DNA of 6,461 nt from Pseudomonadota bacterium (GTDB taxonomy: Bacteria > Pseudomonadota > Gammaproteobacteria > Burkholderiales > SG8-41). Shown one piece after another: positions 6,075 through 6,461 of this stretch (position 1 is its first letter; each line of letters opens with the position of its first letter). The position numbers and the translations under genes were made by a program. The DNA is taken from NCBI GenBank assembly GCA_023431245.1, contig JAEYXO010000367.1:1-6461 (forward strand), given 5' to 3'. Below the pieces are notes generated by a model. It was given only the letters and a program-made list of their open reading frames with translations, did no database searches and was not told the DNA's origin.

Positions 6075-6461
6075 ATGTCCCGGCGCATCGCCATCATCGA
6101 AGACGATCCCGCCATCGGCGCGAACTATGCCGATGCGCTGTCGGCGCACGGTTATGCGGTGCAGCTCCATGCCGACCGCGCATCGGCGCTGGCCGGCCTG
6201 CAGGACAGCCTGCCGGACCTGGTGCTGCTCGACATCGGGCTCGGGAGCGACCCCGACGCCGGCTTCGCGCTGTGCCGCGAACTGCGCAGCCGCTCGGCGA
6301 CGCTGCCGATCATCTTCCTGACCGCCCGCGACAACGAATTCGACATGGTCGCCGGCCTGCGCCTGGGCGCCGACGACTATGTCACCAAGAGCGTGAGCCT
6401 GCCCCACCTGCTGGCGCGCGTCGCCGCGCTGTTCCGCCGCGCCGCGCTGGGCGCGGCCGCC
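6075..6461 (+). CDS. Response regulator, PdsR-like receiver domain, 3' end outside the window
   Basis: The first 129 residues of a two-component response regulator. The receiver domain shows the acidic pocket Glu9-Asp10-Asp11, the phospho-acceptor Asp53 (LLDIGLG), Thr83 (FLTAR), Tyr102 and Lys105. A winged-helix DNA-binding domain should follow past the right edge. The ATG is the only possible start because an in-frame TAG lies at 6063-6065. The stretches GFALCREL, TLPIIFLTAR, GLRLGADDYVTK and SLPHLLARVAALFRR resemble, from memory, PdsR of the proteobacterial dedicated sortase system (TIGR03787). CreB shares the GFxLCRxL and LPxxFLTAR blocks but has Lys-Pro where this protein has Lys105-Ser106. 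Divergent from the small membrane protein and CreD-like genes, which it may regulate along with itself. Response regulator is certain; the PdsR assignment is probable, CreB-like the main alternative. Confidence 0.9.
   Translation, partial: MSRRIAIIEDDPAIGANYADALSAHGYAVQLHADRASALAGLQDSLPDLVLLDIGLGSDPDAGFALCRELRSRSATLPIIFLTARDNEFDMVAGLRLGADDYVTKSVSLPHLLARVAALFRRAALGAAA

Noticed and set aside
5757..6407. Longer 216-codon version of the small membrane-protein frame
   Set aside because: The extension runs antisense through the response regulator and has Arg/Gln/Ala-rich shadow composition. The internal ATG at 5918 has the strong ribosome site.
1..6461. CRISPR arrays, tRNA or rRNA genes, insertion sequences, phage genes, toxin-antitoxin pairs
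   Set aside because: No regularly spaced long repeats, no transposase or integrase motifs and no RNA-gene folds were found on either strand.

Overview
The window is GC-rich with tightly packed genes, and the gene types point to a betaproteobacterium, probably Burkholderiales-like or a neighbouring environmental lineage. The main clue is an orphan Bug/TctC-type periplasmic binding protein, a family greatly expanded in that class. The CACAGAG-type intergenic repeat is compatible with this but not diagnostic. The assignment is an inference from gene content, not from a marker gene.

Left part (about 1-4259, + strand) is one apparent catabolic/uptake operon. It holds the 3' part of a creatininase-family amidohydrolase, a small single-domain cupin whose ATG overlaps the preceding stop (TGATG), a D-isomer-specific 2-hydroxyacid dehydrogenase, a Gfo/Idh/MocA-family oxidoreductase with a TTG start, and a secreted tripartite-tricarboxylate-type solute-binding protein. 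No regulator or membrane permease is visible, and the operon promoter lies upstream of the window. The set fits import of a small organic acid or sugar-acid-like compound, two NAD(P)-linked redox steps, an amide/lactam-type hydrolysis and a cupin step. The substrate cannot be named from the sequence. Between the cupin and dehydrogenase genes sits a striking 104-bp inverted repeat. Each arm carries three CACAGAG heptamers at a 9-bp period.

Right part (about 4264-6461) is a separate envelope/signalling module. On the - strand a 53-residue single-pass membrane protein is followed by a CreD-like inner-membrane protein, which ends at a strong intrinsic terminator facing the catabolic operon. Divergently, on the + strand, a response regulator begins and runs off the window. 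Its receiver domain resembles PdsR, the regulator of the proteobacterial dedicated sortase system, more than CreB, and it has Ser instead of Pro after the conserved Lys. Its gene has no Shine-Dalgarno sequence and a TATAGT box only 8 bp before its ATG, suggesting a leaderless transcript. A 14-bp perfect GC palindrome covers the -35 position. The arrangement suggests the regulator controls itself and the divergent small protein/CreD-like pair. If the PdsR assignment is right, a sortase kinase, sortase and target protein should lie just beyond the right edge.
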